A DNA stretch of 13,880 bases from an uncultured Myxococcales bacterium (GCA_937915965.1 CALGHC010000642.1:1-13880), one strand, 5' to 3'; counted from the first letter of the stretch, positions 1 through 7,798 are shown. Notes: a model not told the origin generated them from the letters alone. A program made the numbers and translations.

Positions 1-1322
1 GTGATGTAGGCGGCCTCTTCGTCGACCTCCAAGCGGTCGAAGCGCGCGACCTGATCATCCCCGCGCCAGATCTCGACCCGCAGCGGCCCCATCCAACTAC
101 GATCCGCTTCGAGATCGTAGATATACATGTAGATCTTGACGTCGTTGGGTGTGTCGGCCGTGCGCCGGTCGAGGCCTTGGAAGTTGAAGAGCGTCGCGCC
201 GATCTCCCAGCGTCCGTCGAGCGCGACGAACTCCTCGGTGGGCACCTGTGGGTAGTTCTCGAAGTAGCCGTAGTGGGGCAGGCCCTTGTTGTGGTGGGCG
301 CTGGCCGCCGTGGGAAACGCCAGCAAGCCGGCGAGGGTCACCAGGATCGCAACGCCCGTCGCGCCCGTCGCACCCGCGCGAGTCCCCGCCCTGGTGCGCC
401 AGCCAACCGGCCGCCGGCTCAGCTTTTTCGATGGGCAGACCGCAACGCATGAGCCGCAGCTGTCGCATGCCGGTGTGTGGCTGCCGTCCTTGGGCAGAAG
501 CCCGTAGGGGCACGCCCGCTGGCAGAGATCGCAGCTGGTGGGGCAGGGCTCGGCCTCGCTCTTGACCAGCCGCATCAGCGCGAGCCGAGCCGGCCACTCC
601 AGCAGCCAGCCTGTCGGGCACAGGTTGTGGCACCAAAGCCCGGGCGCGGCGATCACGTCGAGCGCCAGCCATGCCGCTACTGGCACGATGAGGGCAGCGG
701 CGACTCCGGTGGCGATGGCCAGATGCACGCTCCCGGCGAGCCCGACGTAGGGCAAGATGAACAACCACACGGCGGTACCTGACAGCTGCGCGCCGGCCAG
801 CCCCCCGACCAGGACCCAACCGCCCAGCCGCACGCGCGGCCGCCATTGCGGCAGCTTGATGCCGAGCACCAGCAGCCCCTTGCGGACCCATTGGCCGATC
901 TCGAACAGCAGGCGCATCGGGCACAGATGGCTGCAGAAGACCTTGCCCAAGACGAGTGCCAGCCCGAGCGGGGCCAACAGCGCGAGCGCCAGCCCGACCG
1001 ACAGGGAGCCCACCGCCAGGGCCGTCGACATCACGAGGATCGGGTCCGCGGTCTCCAGGCCGAAGAAGGTGGCCGCCCACGGCATCCCCAGCGTGCCCAG
1101 GCTGGCGTCGTAGGGCTTGCCGAAGAGCGACAAGACGTCCTCGTTCAGGCCGTAGAGCCAGCCCCAGGTCTCGCCTTCCATCAGCGTGACGAGGCGACGG
1201 GAGTTGTGGGCGACCTTGAAGTTGCGCCACGGGCCGCCCATCGCGTTGTAGGCGATGAAGAGCACCACGCCCCATTGCATCAGGTGGCGCAGCACCGCCA
1301 TCGGTCGGGTCGGCGCCCTCAC
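1..1322 (-). CDS. napH: NapH-like membrane polyferredoxin with C-terminal exported domain (3' end beyond window)
   Basis: Predicted membrane half of a NapGH quinol dehydrogenase feeding electrons to periplasmic nitrate reductase. The GTG at 1322 overlaps the napG stop in a GTGA junction, suggesting translational coupling. An in-frame ATG lies at 1301. About 440 codons are read before the edge. Hydrophobic segments lie near residues 11-29, 95-127, 168-192 and 198-228. Two C-x3-CP motifs typical of NapH/NosR/CcoG proteins sit after membrane segments (C130/C134 and C231/C235). Two ferredoxin clusters follow: C260, C264, C267, C271 and C286, C289, C292, C296; the first has C-x3-C instead of the usual C-x2-C. 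NapH is usually a little under 300 residues. Here a fifth hydrophobic segment (about 322-342, ending ASA) and at least 98 more residues follow, starting HHNKGLPHYGYFENYP. I cannot name this extension. Family assignment is firm; the exact ortholog is less so. Confidence 0.85.
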   Translation of the reverse strand, partial: MRAPTRPMAVLRHLMQWGVVLFIAYNAMGGPWRNFKVAHNSRRLVTLMEGETWGWLYGLNEDVLSLFGKPYDASLGTLGMPWAATFFGLETADPILVMSTALAVGSLSVGLALALLAPLGLALVLGKVFCSHLCPMRLLFEIGQWVRKGLLVLGIKLPQWRPRVRLGGWVLVGGLAGAQLSGTAVWLFILPYVGLAGSVHLAIATGVAAALIVPVAAWLALDVIAAPGLWCHNLCPTGWLLEWPARLALMRLVKSEAEPCPTSCDLCQRACPYGLLPKDGSHTPACDSCGSCVAVCPSKKLSRRPVGWRTRAGTRAGATGATGVAILVTLAGLLAFPTAASAHHNKGLPHYGYFENYPQVPTEEFVALDGRWEIGATLFNFQGLDRRTADTPNDVKIYMYIYDLEADRSWMGPLRVEIWRGDDQVARFDRLEVDEEAAYI

Positions 1323-1933
1323 GTCGCCTCCTGTTGGCGTCGCGTCGGAATCACCCGGATGGCCTGGGGCAGGTGCAAACAGGCCTGTTCGCAGAGCCCG
1401 CAGCCCACGCAACCGTCGAGCTGTACCAGCGGTGTCTCGAACACGCCGATCTTCATCGCCGTTCCCGCCAGGGGGCAGGCGCGGTAGCAGGCGCCGCACG
1501 TCCGGCCGTGGAACGAGAAGCACATCTCCTTGTTGACGCGGGCTTTGCCCATGTCGACGGAGACCACCCACGACTCGCGGTTGGGCTCAAATGGTTTCAA
1601 CGCGCCGGTCGGGCAAGCCTTGCCGCACTCGCCGCAGAGGGTGCAGCCGCGGTCCCGCGCCTGGATGTAGGGTGTGAACGCGCCGCTCAGGCCGCTCTCC
1701 AGACCACTGTACTTGATGCAGCCATTTGGACAGGCGTTGCCGCACTTGAAGCAGCGCGCACATGCCGAGAGGAAGTCGGCTTCGGGCAGGGCTCCGGGCG
1801 GTCGCAGACGAAGCCCCGCGACAACCCGCGCGCGGCCGCCAAACACCCCGGCGAACAACGCCATGCCCCCCGCGACCAGGGCGCCGAGGAAGCCGCGTCG
1901 CGCCGTCGACGTCTGGGACCTGGTTTGCTCCAT
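1319..1933 (-). CDS. napG: NapG-type periplasmic ferredoxin, four [4Fe-4S] clusters
   Basis: Ferredoxin subunit of the MauM/NapG family, expected to carry electrons from NapH towards the periplasmic nitrate reductase. The 204-residue protein opens with a Tat-like signal (ARRGFLGAL at 11-19, then a hydrophobic stretch to about 32), so it is probably exported folded with its clusters. Four cysteine sets are visible: C58/C61/C64/C68, C97/C100/C103/C107, C138/C146/C149/C153 and C175/C178/C181/C185. The third has the wide first spacing typical of NapG. The ATG at 1933 has only a weak ribosome site upstream, which is notable because a structured repeat lies in the 141-bp gap to napA. The gene runs directly into napH through a 4-base overlap. 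E. coli NapG is slightly longer; the core is complete here. Confidence 0.9.
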   Translation of the reverse strand: MEQTRSQTSTARRGFLGALVAGGMALFAGVFGGRARVVAGLRLRPPGALPEADFLSACARCFKCGNACPNGCIKYSGLESGLSGAFTPYIQARDRGCTLCGECGKACPTGALKPFEPNRESWVVSVDMGKARVNKEMCFSFHGRTCGACYRACPLAGTAMKIGVFETPLVQLDGCVGCGLCEQACLHLPQAIRVIPTRRQQEAT

Positions 1934-1966
1934 AGCGTTCTTGCGCGGCTCTCAAGGTCGGGGTTG

Positions 1967-2018
1967 TGTCGCCACGACATTGTGGCGATATGGTGGCGAC
2001 ATCGTGGCGACATCGTGG
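1967..2018. repeat. 11-bp tandem repeat with inverted arms between napA and napG
   Basis: Four head-to-tail 11-base units (1975-1985, 1986-1996, 1997-2007, 2008-2018) share the form CGACATCGTGG. The last two are identical and the first two have one and two differences. TGTCGCCAC at 1967-1975 is the exact reverse complement of GTGGCGACA at 1993-2001 and again at 2004-2012, so the transcript could fold into either of two alternative hairpins. It fills a large part of the 141-bp gap (1934-2074) between napA and napG. It could be an RNA structure separating napA from napGH expression, a helically phased protein-binding site, or a neutral repeat. Confidence 0.75.
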
Positions 2019-2074
2019 CGGCTTGTGTGCCGCAGCGCGGCGGCTCGCAAGCCTGTCGGCGCGCCCTCGCCCCG

Positions 2075-4873
2075 TCAACCGATCTTCTCGATCCTCGCCG
2101 CCAGCTTTTTGAAGTCCGCCTGGCCGCTGACCGGGTCGAAGGCGCGGTGGCTGATCGCGTTGACCAGCCAACGGTTCGTCTTCGGGTCGGCAGAATCGGC
2201 GACCGACAGGTTCCACGGGCTGAACATGTAGCCCTTTGGCACCGTGTTGCGCGCCGGCTTGACCTTGCTGTCGAGTCCGATGCTGGCGCGGGCCTCGTAG
2301 AAGCCGCGCCGCGTGATGACCCGCACCCACTCGCCGTCCTCGACACCGAGGGTCTTGGCGTCGTCGGGATGCATCTCAAGGTACATCTCGGGCACGAGGC
2401 GCCGCGTCGTGCCCGCGCGGATCGTCTTCGACGTGTGGAAGTGCTCGTAGACGACGCCCAGGCCCACCCAGTAGGGGTACTTGTCCTTGGGGATGTCCTC
2501 CCACTTCTTGTCGCGGTGCTCGTCGTCGGGCAGCTCGGGCGTCAAGCCCGCGTCCCGTGCCGCGACCAGCACGTCCATGTGGTCGATGAAGTAGTACCCT
2601 GGAACCGTACCGGCCTTGGCCATCTCGGCGGTGATCGCCTTGCGGTTGGTGTAGTCCTGCTCGCAGAGGTGGAAGTGCAGCTTGCCGTCGGCCGTACGGA
2701 AGTCGCCGTACGGCTTGTCCTTCCATCCCTCCTGGCCCATGTAGCGGCGCTTGGTACCGCCGGCCTTGGCGATCTCGTAGTTGGGTGCCGGCCACTGGAT
2801 GCCCTTGTGCTGGCGGATCTGGTCGTACAGGCCGATCTTGTCGCGCTCCTCGACCTCCAACATGCCGCTCAGGTCGGCGTCGGAGCCCTTCGACGCCCGA
2901 ACCAGGTCGCGGAACACGTCTTCGGGATTGTAGAAGCCGTTCTCCATGCGCTTGTAGGGGAAGATCGCGTCGCCATCGAGGCCCAGGCCGTCGGCGATCG
3001 CCTTGCCCTTGTCGATCACCATGTCCATGTCTGGACGCGTGCCGGCGATCGGGTTGGCCGTGCCATCGGTGACGTAGACCCGCCGCTCGGACTGGATGTA
3101 CGTGCCGCCGACCCACTCGCCCCAGGTCGCCGCCGGCAGGATCACGTCGGCGTACAGGTTGTTCGGGGCGTGACGGTAGATCTCCTGGACCACGTTGAAG
3201 GTCTTGGTGAGCGCCGGCCGCACCAGGGTGTTCTGGTCTGGCAGGTCGATGTGGGTCGCGTAGATGAGGAACATCGCCTTGACGTCGCCCTTCAGCGCGC
3301 GCTCCATCATGCCCACCGCGTAGCCGGTGTTCTGCATGCCGGCCACCGAGGCCAACCGCTCCGCAGGCACCCGCCACGCGGCGGCGATGTGATCGCGCCA
3401 CGCGACGTTGTTGAGGCCTTGGTTGAAGGGCAGTCGCCCGGTCAGGCCGCCCGTGAGCCGCTCGCCCATGGCGTTGGGCTGGCCGGTCATCGAGAAGGGG
3501 CCGCAGCCGGGCCGGCCGATGTTGCCCGACAGGGCCATCAAGTTGATGAGCCCGACGGTGTTGTTCTGGCCGTGCAGGTGCTGGTTGTAGCCGATGCCCC
3601 AGAAGGAGAGCACGCCGCCCTTGCCGCGTTTCTTGCCCTTGATCGACGCCTCGGCCCAGACCGCCGCGACCTCGCGCAGGTACTTGGGGTCGATCATCGT
3701 GATCTCGGCGACCTGCTCTGGCGAGTAGCGCGCCTTGACGCCCTCGATGTAGGCCTCCCAGCCGCTGGAGTGGTTCTTGATGAGGTCCCAGTCGATCGCG
3801 TCCTCGTGTTTGGTCAGGAGGACGTGCGCGATGGCGTTGTGGATCGAGATGTCGCCGTTGATTGTAGAGAAGTGGTACGAATTAGAAGGGTTGATTTCTT
3901 CGAAACCCTGAACGGTCGCCGTGCGCCGCGGGTCGACCACCAGCGTGGGGATGCCGGACTTGGCCTTGTGGTCCGCGTTGCGCCAGAACACGATCGGATG
4001 GGATCCCCGGGCGTTGTGGCCCCAGTGGGTGATCATGTCCGACATCTCAATGTCGTCATACGATGTCGGCGGCGTGTCGCTGCCCAGGGACTTGAAGTAG
4101 CCGGTCACCGCCGAGGTCATGCACATGCGCGCGTTGGCCTCGATGGTGTTCGACGCCACAACCCCCTTCATGAATACGTTCTCGAGGTACTGCCCCTCGA
4201 CCGGAAGCTGCCCCGAGCCGTACAGGCCGACCGAGTTGCCGCCGAACTTCTTCACGATCCCGACCGTCTGGTCGACGATCAGCTGCTCGGCCTCTTCCCA
4301 GCTCGCCTCGCGGAAGTCCTCGTCGTTGAAGCTGCCCTTGCTCTGGCTCTCGTGACCGGTGAGGATGTTGGTCATATCCTTGCGGATCAGCGGCTTGGTC
4401 AGTCTGTCGACGTAGATCGCTTCGGCCGAGGTCAGGCCCTTGATGCACTGCAGGCCCTTGTTGGTCGGGTGAGCGGGATCGGGCTTCATGCCGACAATCC
4501 GGCCGTTTTCGGTCTGGATCAGCGTGCCGCAGCCGACGCCGCAGTAGGGGCACTGCGCGGGAATGTCGGTCGGCACCTTCTTCTCGGGCGGCTTGAATGC
4601 GTCGCCGTGATCCTTGACCGCTGGCGTCGGCGGTGGACGCATCAGCGGCGCCGCGGCGGTCGCCGTCGGGGCCGCCGTCGGAGCCGGCTTGGACTTGCTG
4701 CACGCGACCACTGCGGCGGACCCCGCCGTCGCCACCATGCCCTTGAGGAACATGCGCCGCCGAAAGCCGGTTGGCTCGGGGTTGTCCGGCATGGCAGCGC
4801 GGACCTCGAGCTCCTTGCTGCCGTAGTGGCGGGGGTCGTTGGCAGCGTCGGTGCGCTTGGTGCTGTCCGACAT
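2075..4873 (-). CDS. napA: Periplasmic nitrate reductase catalytic subunit (NapA type), predicted Tat lipoprotein
   Basis: Mo-bisMGD oxidoreductase predicted to reduce nitrate to nitrite in the periplasm. The 932-residue protein has a Tat signal (RRRMFLKG at 38-45) whose hydrophobic part ends AAVVAC at 53-58, a lipobox-like sequence, followed by a Pro/Ala/Thr-rich linker to about residue 87. The N-terminal [4Fe-4S] site is C108/C111/C115/C143. The segment NARMCMTSAV at 247-256 matches the Nap/Nas region that supplies the cysteine ligand to Mo (C251), followed by the SYDDI segment usual in these enzymes. The C-terminal molydopterin dinucleotide-binding domain begins near EMYLEMHPDDA. It is about 100 residues longer than E. 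coli NapA, mostly at the N terminus. The ATG at 4873 has a GAGGAG ribosome site six bases upstream. The cytochrome gene lies 70 bp upstream. An assimilatory NasA-like origin is possible, but the export signal and napGH neighbours favour a respiratory role. Confidence 0.88.
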   Translation of the reverse strand: MSDSTKRTDAANDPRHYGSKELEVRAAMPDNPEPTGFRRRMFLKGMVATAGSAAVVACSKSKPAPTAAPTATAAAPLMRPPPTPAVKDHGDAFKPPEKKVPTDIPAQCPYCGVGCGTLIQTENGRIVGMKPDPAHPTNKGLQCIKGLTSAEAIYVDRLTKPLIRKDMTNILTGHESQSKGSFNDEDFREASWEEAEQLIVDQTVGIVKKFGGNSVGLYGSGQLPVEGQYLENVFMKGVVASNTIEANARMCMTSAVTGYFKSLGSDTPPTSYDDIEMSDMITHWGHNARGSHPIVFWRNADHKAKSGIPTLVVDPRRTATVQGFEEINPSNSYHFSTINGDISIHNAIAHVLLTKHEDAIDWDLIKNHSSGWEAYIEGVKARYSPEQVAEITMIDPKYLREVAAVWAEASIKGKKRGKGGVLSFWGIGYNQHLHGQNNTVGLINLMALSGNIGRPGCGPFSMTGQPNAMGERLTGGLTGRLPFNQGLNNVAWRDHIAAAWRVPAERLASVAGMQNTGYAVGMMERALKGDVKAMFLIYATHIDLPDQNTLVRPALTKTFNVVQEIYRHAPNNLYADVILPAATWGEWVGGTYIQSERRVYVTDGTANPIAGTRPDMDMVIDKGKAIADGLGLDGDAIFPYKRMENGFYNPEDVFRDLVRASKGSDADLSGMLEVEERDKIGLYDQIRQHKGIQWPAPNYEIAKAGGTKRRYMGQEGWKDKPYGDFRTADGKLHFHLCEQDYTNRKAITAEMAKAGTVPGYYFIDHMDVLVAARDAGLTPELPDDEHRDKKWEDIPKDKYPYWVGLGVVYEHFHTSKTIRAGTTRRLVPEMYLEMHPDDAKTLGVEDGEWVRVITRRGFYEARASIGLDSKVKPARNTVPKGYMFSPWNLSVADSADPKTNRWLVNAISHRAFDPVSGQADFKKLAARIEKIG

Positions 4874-4943
4874 GGGTTTCTCCTCGGTCGCGGGCGCTGC
4901 GGTGGCCTGGCCCGGTTGAGCGTTGCGGATCGTTGTGCCTGGT

Positions 4944-5693
4944 CTACCAGGCGCGGCTGCGCAGGAAGGCGATGACGTCGTCGATCTCCTGGTCCGTCAG
5001 GTTGGCCAGGGCGACACCACTGTCGATAGCAAACGGCCGCATCTTGGTCAGGCTCTTGCCCTCGCGGATCACGTGCCGCAAGAACCCGTTGGTCGCCGCG
5101 TCGAGGAACGACTTGCGGCCGATGGCGGTGCCGTTGGCGGTCTCAAGGTAGCCCGAGCCGATCGGACCGTGACAGCCCACGCAGATGTCGACGTAGACCG
5201 CCGAGCCGCGCGTGACGTCGCCCTTGAGCTCGCTCTCGTCGAGCTTGGCAGCGTCCGTTGGCCCCCACGAACGCATGTAGGCCACGATCGCGTCCCGCTG
5301 CTCGGGCGTCAGCATCGCCTGCCAGGGGATCATCGCGGTGCCGTAGCGGCCGTAGGTGATGGTGCGGATCAGGAAGGCGTCGGACGCGGCGGCGAGGAAG
5401 GTCGGGCTGTTGAGCTTGGGGGCGACCCCGGTGCGGCCGATGCCTTCGTTGTCGTGGCATGGCGCACAGCGTTCTGAGTAGAGCTTCTTGCCCTCGGCGA
5501 CGCGCTCGGGGGTCACCTCGATGGTGCGCATCTGCGCGGCTGGTTGCGCCGGACCCGGCTCAGCGGGAAGCGCTGGCGCCGCGGAGGCCGCCGGAGCAGG
5601 CTCAACCGCATCGGCACAAGCAGACAACGCAAAGAGCGCGACCAGAGTCGCGCCCAACCGCAAAGGATCATTTGTTTTTATTGGTGCTTTCAT
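4944..5693 (-). CDS. Cytochrome c lipoprotein with two CxxCH heme sites, probable electron donor to NapA
   Basis: Predicted membrane-anchored periplasmic electron carrier of 249 residues. It has a lipoprotein signal (hydrophobic 13-25, lipobox LSAC with C26), then an Ala/Pro-rich linker to about 55. Two class I cytochrome c modules follow. Heme sites are C76/H80 (CAPCH) and C171/H175 (CVGCH). Candidate methionine sixth ligands are M121 (GTAMIPW) and M218 (TKMRPF). This differs from NapB, which has two bis-histidine hemes, so it appears to stand in for NapB rather than be its ortholog. It is the first gene of the minus-strand nap unit. The ATG at 5693 has an AGAGGC-like ribosome site about 11 bases upstream. 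The gene ends in TAG. The role as NapA partner is inferred from position; the cytochrome identification is firm. Confidence 0.87.
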   Translation of the reverse strand: MKAPIKTNDPLRLGATLVALFALSACADAVEPAPAASAAPALPAEPGPAQPAAQMRTIEVTPERVAEGKKLYSERCAPCHDNEGIGRTGVAPKLNSPTFLAAASDAFLIRTITYGRYGTAMIPWQAMLTPEQRDAIVAYMRSWGPTDAAKLDESELKGDVTRGSAVYVDICVGCHGPIGSGYLETANGTAIGRKSFLDAATNGFLRHVIREGKSLTKMRPFAIDSGVALANLTDQEIDDVIAFLRSRAW

Positions 5694-5731
5694 GGCTCGG
5701 CGGTGCCTCTTTCGGTGTGGTTCTCACTCGT

Positions 5732-5760
5732 CCGACAATCGACCTTCATATCGATATAAC
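5732..5760 (+). promoter_or_regulatory. Possible promoter and palindromic site in the nap/fibrinogen divergent region
   Basis: An AT-rich island in the divergent spacer holds CCGACA (5732-5737), a 17-base gap and TATAAC (5755-5760), matching sigma-70-type -35 and -10 boxes at 4/6 and 5/6 positions for the plus strand. The perfect 10-bp palindrome ATATCGATAT (5748-5757) overlaps the -10. It could be an operator or the -10 area of a promoter for the nap genes on the other strand. No FNR-type TTGAT-N4-ATCAA site was seen. The rest of the spacer, 5761-5971, shows nothing I can name apart from the ribosome site at its end. Confidence 0.32.
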
Positions 5761-5971
5761 TGAAAAGCCACGGTGAGGCCAGCCCGCAAAGGCGTTTCGA
5801 TTCCGGCCACCCGCTGGAGAGCCCGCCGTCGCCCGGTTGGAGCGCAACGACCAGCGGCCGACCTTGCCAATCTGCATTTGTTCTGGCAACTTCGAGCCAA
5901 CGCCGTGCGCACATCACAGGTGCCCCCGTCTCGAACGCCCCAGGCACGACAGCCCGATCCCAAGGACCTCC

Positions 5972-7798
5972 ATGAAGCGAATCACCTCGACGCTCGGCCC
6001 GTTCCTGCTGGCCGGCTTCCTGATCGTCGCGCTCGTTGCCACGAGCTCGACCGCGATCGCGACCGTACCCACCCTCGTGCCCGTGCAGGGGCGGCTGGCC
6101 ACGGCTGGCAACTCGGCGGTCCCCGACGGCACCTACGTGCTCGCGTTCTCCCTCTACCCGAGCGTCGACGCCGAGGTCGCGCTTTGGAAGGAGATTCACC
6201 TGCAGGCGCAGGTGATCAACGGGATCTTCTCGATTCAACTCGGCGCGGTTGCGGGCGGCTCACCGCTGCCGACAAGCGCCCTGATCGACGGCGACGAGGT
6301 CTGGATCGGCGTGTCGGTGGGCTCCGAGCCCGAGCTGCCCAGGCAGCGCATGCTCTCTGCGCCCTACGCGCTGGTCGCTGGCCATGCGACGTATGCCGAG
6401 ATGGCCGGCAAGCTCGTCAAGCCCATCGGCCCGAGCGACATCGAAGACGCGAGCATTCCCGGGTCGAAGGTCGATTTCACCTACGCTGGCTCGTCGAGCA
6501 AGGGCGGCGCGGCGACCAGCGCCGAGGCGCTGCAGTGCACCGGCTGCGTGACCACCGCGATGTTGGCTGCCTCGGCGGTGACGGCGACACGCTTGGCGGC
6601 GGCTGCTGTCGGCAGCGCGGCGCTCGCCAACGGTGCCGTCCTGACCATCAAGCTCGCCGACGGGGCCGTGACGACCGTCAAGATCGCCCCTGGTGCAGTC
6701 GGCGCGGCGCAGCTCGCTGCAGGCTCCGTGAGCGAAGCCGCCCTCGCTGCCGGCTCCGTCACCGAGACCACCATCGCCGATGGCGCCGTCAGCGCCGCCA
6801 AGCTCGCCAAGGGCCTGATCGCCGACGTCGGTCACACGGGCGCGTACGCAGATCTCGTCGGCCTACCCAACCTGGCCGCCAAGGCCGACCGCGCCGGCGG
6901 CAACACCTTCAGCGGCGCTCAAAACTTCAACGACCCGCTGACCTTCGCAGCGCCGACCGACTTCTCCGCCCAGGAGGCCAAACGCTTCCGCCTGCAGAAC
7001 GCGACCAAGGCGCCGGTGGCCTGCGACGGCGCCGCCGCTGGCGTGCTCTATTTCAACACCACATCCAAGCAGGTGCTGCTCTGCGACGGCAGCACCTACG
7101 TGCCGGTGTATCAGGCGCCGATCGGCACGTCGCAGAATCCGGGGTTGTCGTGCAAGCACATCCTCACCACGGGCGACGCCAAGGGGACCGGCACGTACTA
7201 CGTCGACGCCGACGGTGGCGGCACCAAGTACGGCTCGGTGCAGGTGACCTGCGACATGGTCACCGATGGCGGCGGGTGGACCCTGGTGTATGCCAACTCG
7301 ATGGCGACCAACCTCGACGGCATCAAGTTCACGCGCACCGGCTCGCAGTGCGGCAACAACATCCACAAGAACACGTCCAGTGGCTGGTGGATGGGTCACG
7401 GCAACGGCGGCAACGGGCTCAGCGTCGCCGGCATGGGTAGCGTCGAGCTGACTCTTGAGCTCACCAACCCCGTCGTCGTGCTCGATGGCAGCGAGATCCG
7501 CCACAAGGGCGTCTTCCAGAACCACTCTGGCTACGACTGGTCTGGCGCAAGCAGCCTGATCAGCTCCTCCCCGTTCAAGGGCGACGGCGAGCTGGGCTCA
7601 CAGGTCTGGGACGGCCAGGCCTGGTCGTGGTTCGTCTTCTATCGCTCCGGCGGGGTGCAGGCTCACGACCTCGCCCGCAAGCAGACCGTGAAGTCGCCGT
7701 ATATACGCTGGGGTTATCAGTATGGCGGCCCCAATCACTGCGACGTCGGCAATAGTGATGGCGGCTACCTGCGCGACTGGGAGGTCTGGGTACGGTGA
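5972..7798 (+). CDS. Secreted fibrinogen-like domain protein with decapeptide repeats
   Basis: Probable exported surface or extracellular protein of 608 residues; function unknown. The ATG at 5972 is chosen because AAGGA lies five bases upstream and a clear signal peptide follows (residues 1-30, ending TAIA); an in-frame ATG at 5837 would add 45 residues without either. Residues 33-145 form an N-terminal module beginning PVQGRL, common in repeat-bearing bacterial surface proteins. Residues 201-280 are eight ten-residue repeats (GAVTTVKIAP-like). Residues 281-320 resemble tail-fibre-type linker sequence (GAYADLVGLPN, RAGGNTFSG). Residues 350-380 carry two CDG motifs. The C-terminal 392-608 has fibrinogen-like features: C394, GTYYVDADGGG, C427 and DGGGWTLV. 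Fibrinogen-like domains often bind carbohydrate, so adhesion is plausible but unproven. The next gene starts 77 bases downstream on the same strand. Confidence 0.82.
   Translation: MKRITSTLGPFLLAGFLIVALVATSSTAIATVPTLVPVQGRLATAGNSAVPDGTYVLAFSLYPSVDAEVALWKEIHLQAQVINGIFSIQLGAVAGGSPLPTSALIDGDEVWIGVSVGSEPELPRQRMLSAPYALVAGHATYAEMAGKLVKPIGPSDIEDASIPGSKVDFTYAGSSSKGGAATSAEALQCTGCVTTAMLAASAVTATRLAAAAVGSAALANGAVLTIKLADGAVTTVKIAPGAVGAAQLAAGSVSEAALAAGSVTETTIADGAVSAAKLAKGLIADVGHTGAYADLVGLPNLAAKADRAGGNTFSGAQNFNDPLTFAAPTDFSAQEAKRFRLQNATKAPVACDGAAAGVLYFNTTSKQVLLCDGSTYVPVYQAPIGTSQNPGLSCKHILTTGDAKGTGTYYVDADGGGTKYGSVQVTCDMVTDGGGWTLVYANSMATNLDGIKFTRTGSQCGNNIHKNTSSGWWMGHGNGGNGLSVAGMGSVELTLELTNPVVVLDGSEIRHKGVFQNHSGYDWSGASSLISSSPFKGDGELGSQVWDGQAWSWFVFYRSGGVQAHDLARKQTVKSPYIRWGYQYGGPNHCDVGNSDGGYLRDWEVWVR
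6572..6811 (+). repeat. Eight in-frame 30-bp repeats encoding decapeptides
   Basis: Codons 201-280 of the fibrinogen-like protein form eight exactly ten-residue units of the pattern [G/S/A][A/S]V-x-x-x-x-[L/I]-A-x, for example GAVLTIKLAD and GAVTTVKIAP. The periodicity is exact at the protein level, while the DNA is diverged. A ninth, slightly short unit (CVTTAMLAA) precedes it. Regular short hydrophobic periodicity of this kind suggests a beta-helical or trimeric fibrous stalk; that is inference. Confidence 0.8.

Noticed and set aside
97..1275. A 392-codon minus-strand frame in the napH region
   Set aside because: It is an Arg/Gly-rich shadow. The overlapping minus-strand frame from 1322 encodes membrane segments and ferredoxin motifs and extends to the window edge.
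2075..4873. NapA-like protein as a formate dehydrogenase or selenoprotein
   Set aside because: The Mo-ligand region reads NARMCMTSAV with an ordinary Cys codon and matches nitrate reductases; there is no internal TGA.
1334..4975. A 1213-codon open frame on the plus strand across napG and napA
   Set aside because: It runs antisense to two genes with clear cysteine motifs and export signals. Its translation is low-complexity and rich in Arg, Val, Asp and Leu, as expected of a shadow frame in GC-rich DNA.
5773..7440. A 555-codon plus-strand frame overlapping the fibrinogen-like gene
   Set aside because: Its translation is Arg-rich shadow sequence. The alternative frame from 5972 has a ribosome site, a signal peptide and recognised domains.
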